The position numbers and the translations under genes are program-made. The notes below the pieces were generated by a model, which saw only the letters and a list, made by a program, of their open reading frames with translations, was not told the DNA's origin and made no database searches. From positions 524,504-588,503 of the forward strand of contig JBGAGY010000003.1 in NCBI GenBank assembly GCA_044226485.1: a stretch of 64,000 nucleotides of DNA, in the 5' to 3' direction. How positions within the stretch are numbered: the first letter of the stretch is position 1; every line of letters begins with the position of its first letter. The DNA comes from UBA6663 sp044226485 (GTDB lineage Bacteria; Chloroflexota; Anaerolineae; Anaerolineales; UBA6663). Of the stretch, positions 63,657 through 64,000 are shown one piece after another.

Positions 63657-64000
63657 CGCGAGGTTCTTCGATCAGGAACCGACAGCCTTAGAGTCGTGCG
63701 CGTGGCGCGGTGCGGCGCCCGTCTCGAGCGCGCTACAGTCGCAGATCAGCCGCGGGTTCCAGGCCGATCGGTCCTGGCGTGTGGTTGAAGAGTTGGCCCA
63801 TCAGCCGCCGCGGTTTTCGTCGTGGGCTGCCAGACGTCTGCCAGGACGCCACACCCGACGCCAACCGATTGCGGTCGTCGGGAGGGGGCGCACGGTGAGC
63901 GACGACTGTGCACGTGATTGCGTTTCGGCGGTCGGCCTCGTGCAACCGATGTGAAACGCAAGTGAGTGATACACGCGCACGGGCCGCCGCTGGTTTCCAG
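63657..64000. other. No gene recognised
   Basis: About 340 bp to the window end. Open frames on both strands are short and give arginine-rich sequence without recognisable motifs, ribosome sites or family resemblance. A gene may begin beyond the window. Confidence 0.4.

Noticed and set aside
63631..63954. A 107-codon plus-strand gene near the right end
   Set aside because: Starts within a repeat copy; composition and sequence give no sign of a protein family.

Overview
The window is a high-GC bacterial segment with two very different halves. The S14 protein of the zinc-binding (type Z) form, the P/T/A-rich linkers after the lipoprotein cysteines and the organisation of the ribosomal operons suggest a member of the Chloroflexota, perhaps Anaerolineae-like. 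This is an inference from style, not from a database search.

Left part (1-33.4 kb, all + strand): a modular type I polyketide synthase / nonribosomal peptide synthetase assembly line, entered in mid-gene. The order is PKS1 (partial, ER-KR-ACP visible), PKS2 (KS-AT-cMT-ACP), PKS3 (KS-AT-DH-cMT-ER-KR-ACP), PKS4 (KS-AT-DH-cMT-KR-ACP), the wreck of an EamA/DMT transporter gene, PKS5 (KS-AT-DH-KR-ACP) and one NRPS module (C-A-PCP). Each of the five PKS proteins is a single module, and helical docking tails join them. No thioesterase or reductase domain ends the line. The NRPS gene overlaps a gene for an exported SGNH hydrolase, followed by two overlapping alpha/beta hydrolase genes: one has Arg in place of the nucleophile, the other a Cys. 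If collinear, the line would give a methyl-branched chain ending in a 2,4-dienoyl group amidated to one amino acid. Both ER-containing modules carry a KR with one catalytic residue replaced, so this prediction is uncertain.

Middle (33.5-44.5 kb): tRNA-Pro(GGG) with promoter and terminator, a small frameshifted gene, a second SGNH hydrolase paralogous to the first, a fumarylacetoacetate hydrolase family protein, a SAM methyltransferase-like protein, an oligopeptide-type ABC importer without its ATPases, a YtcJ-like amidohydrolase, a short inorganic pyrophosphatase and a YabN/MazG protein. The spaces between these genes hold at least three families of short, often inverted repeats.

Right part (44.8-61.7 kb, all - strand): the S10-spc-alpha ribosomal protein block in nearly classic order, from rplC to rpsI, with secY, adk, map, rpoA and truA. 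rpsJ and infA are not in their usual places, rpmJ has its own strong promoter, a tandem/inverted TAGTC repeat splits rpsC from rplP, and rpsI is internally deleted and frameshifted. A promoter at about 62.03 kb drives the block through a leader of about 270 nt. Beyond it lie a B3/B4 tRNA-synthetase-like domain protein, a DinB-like protein and about 460 bp with a large inverted repeat but no recognisable gene.
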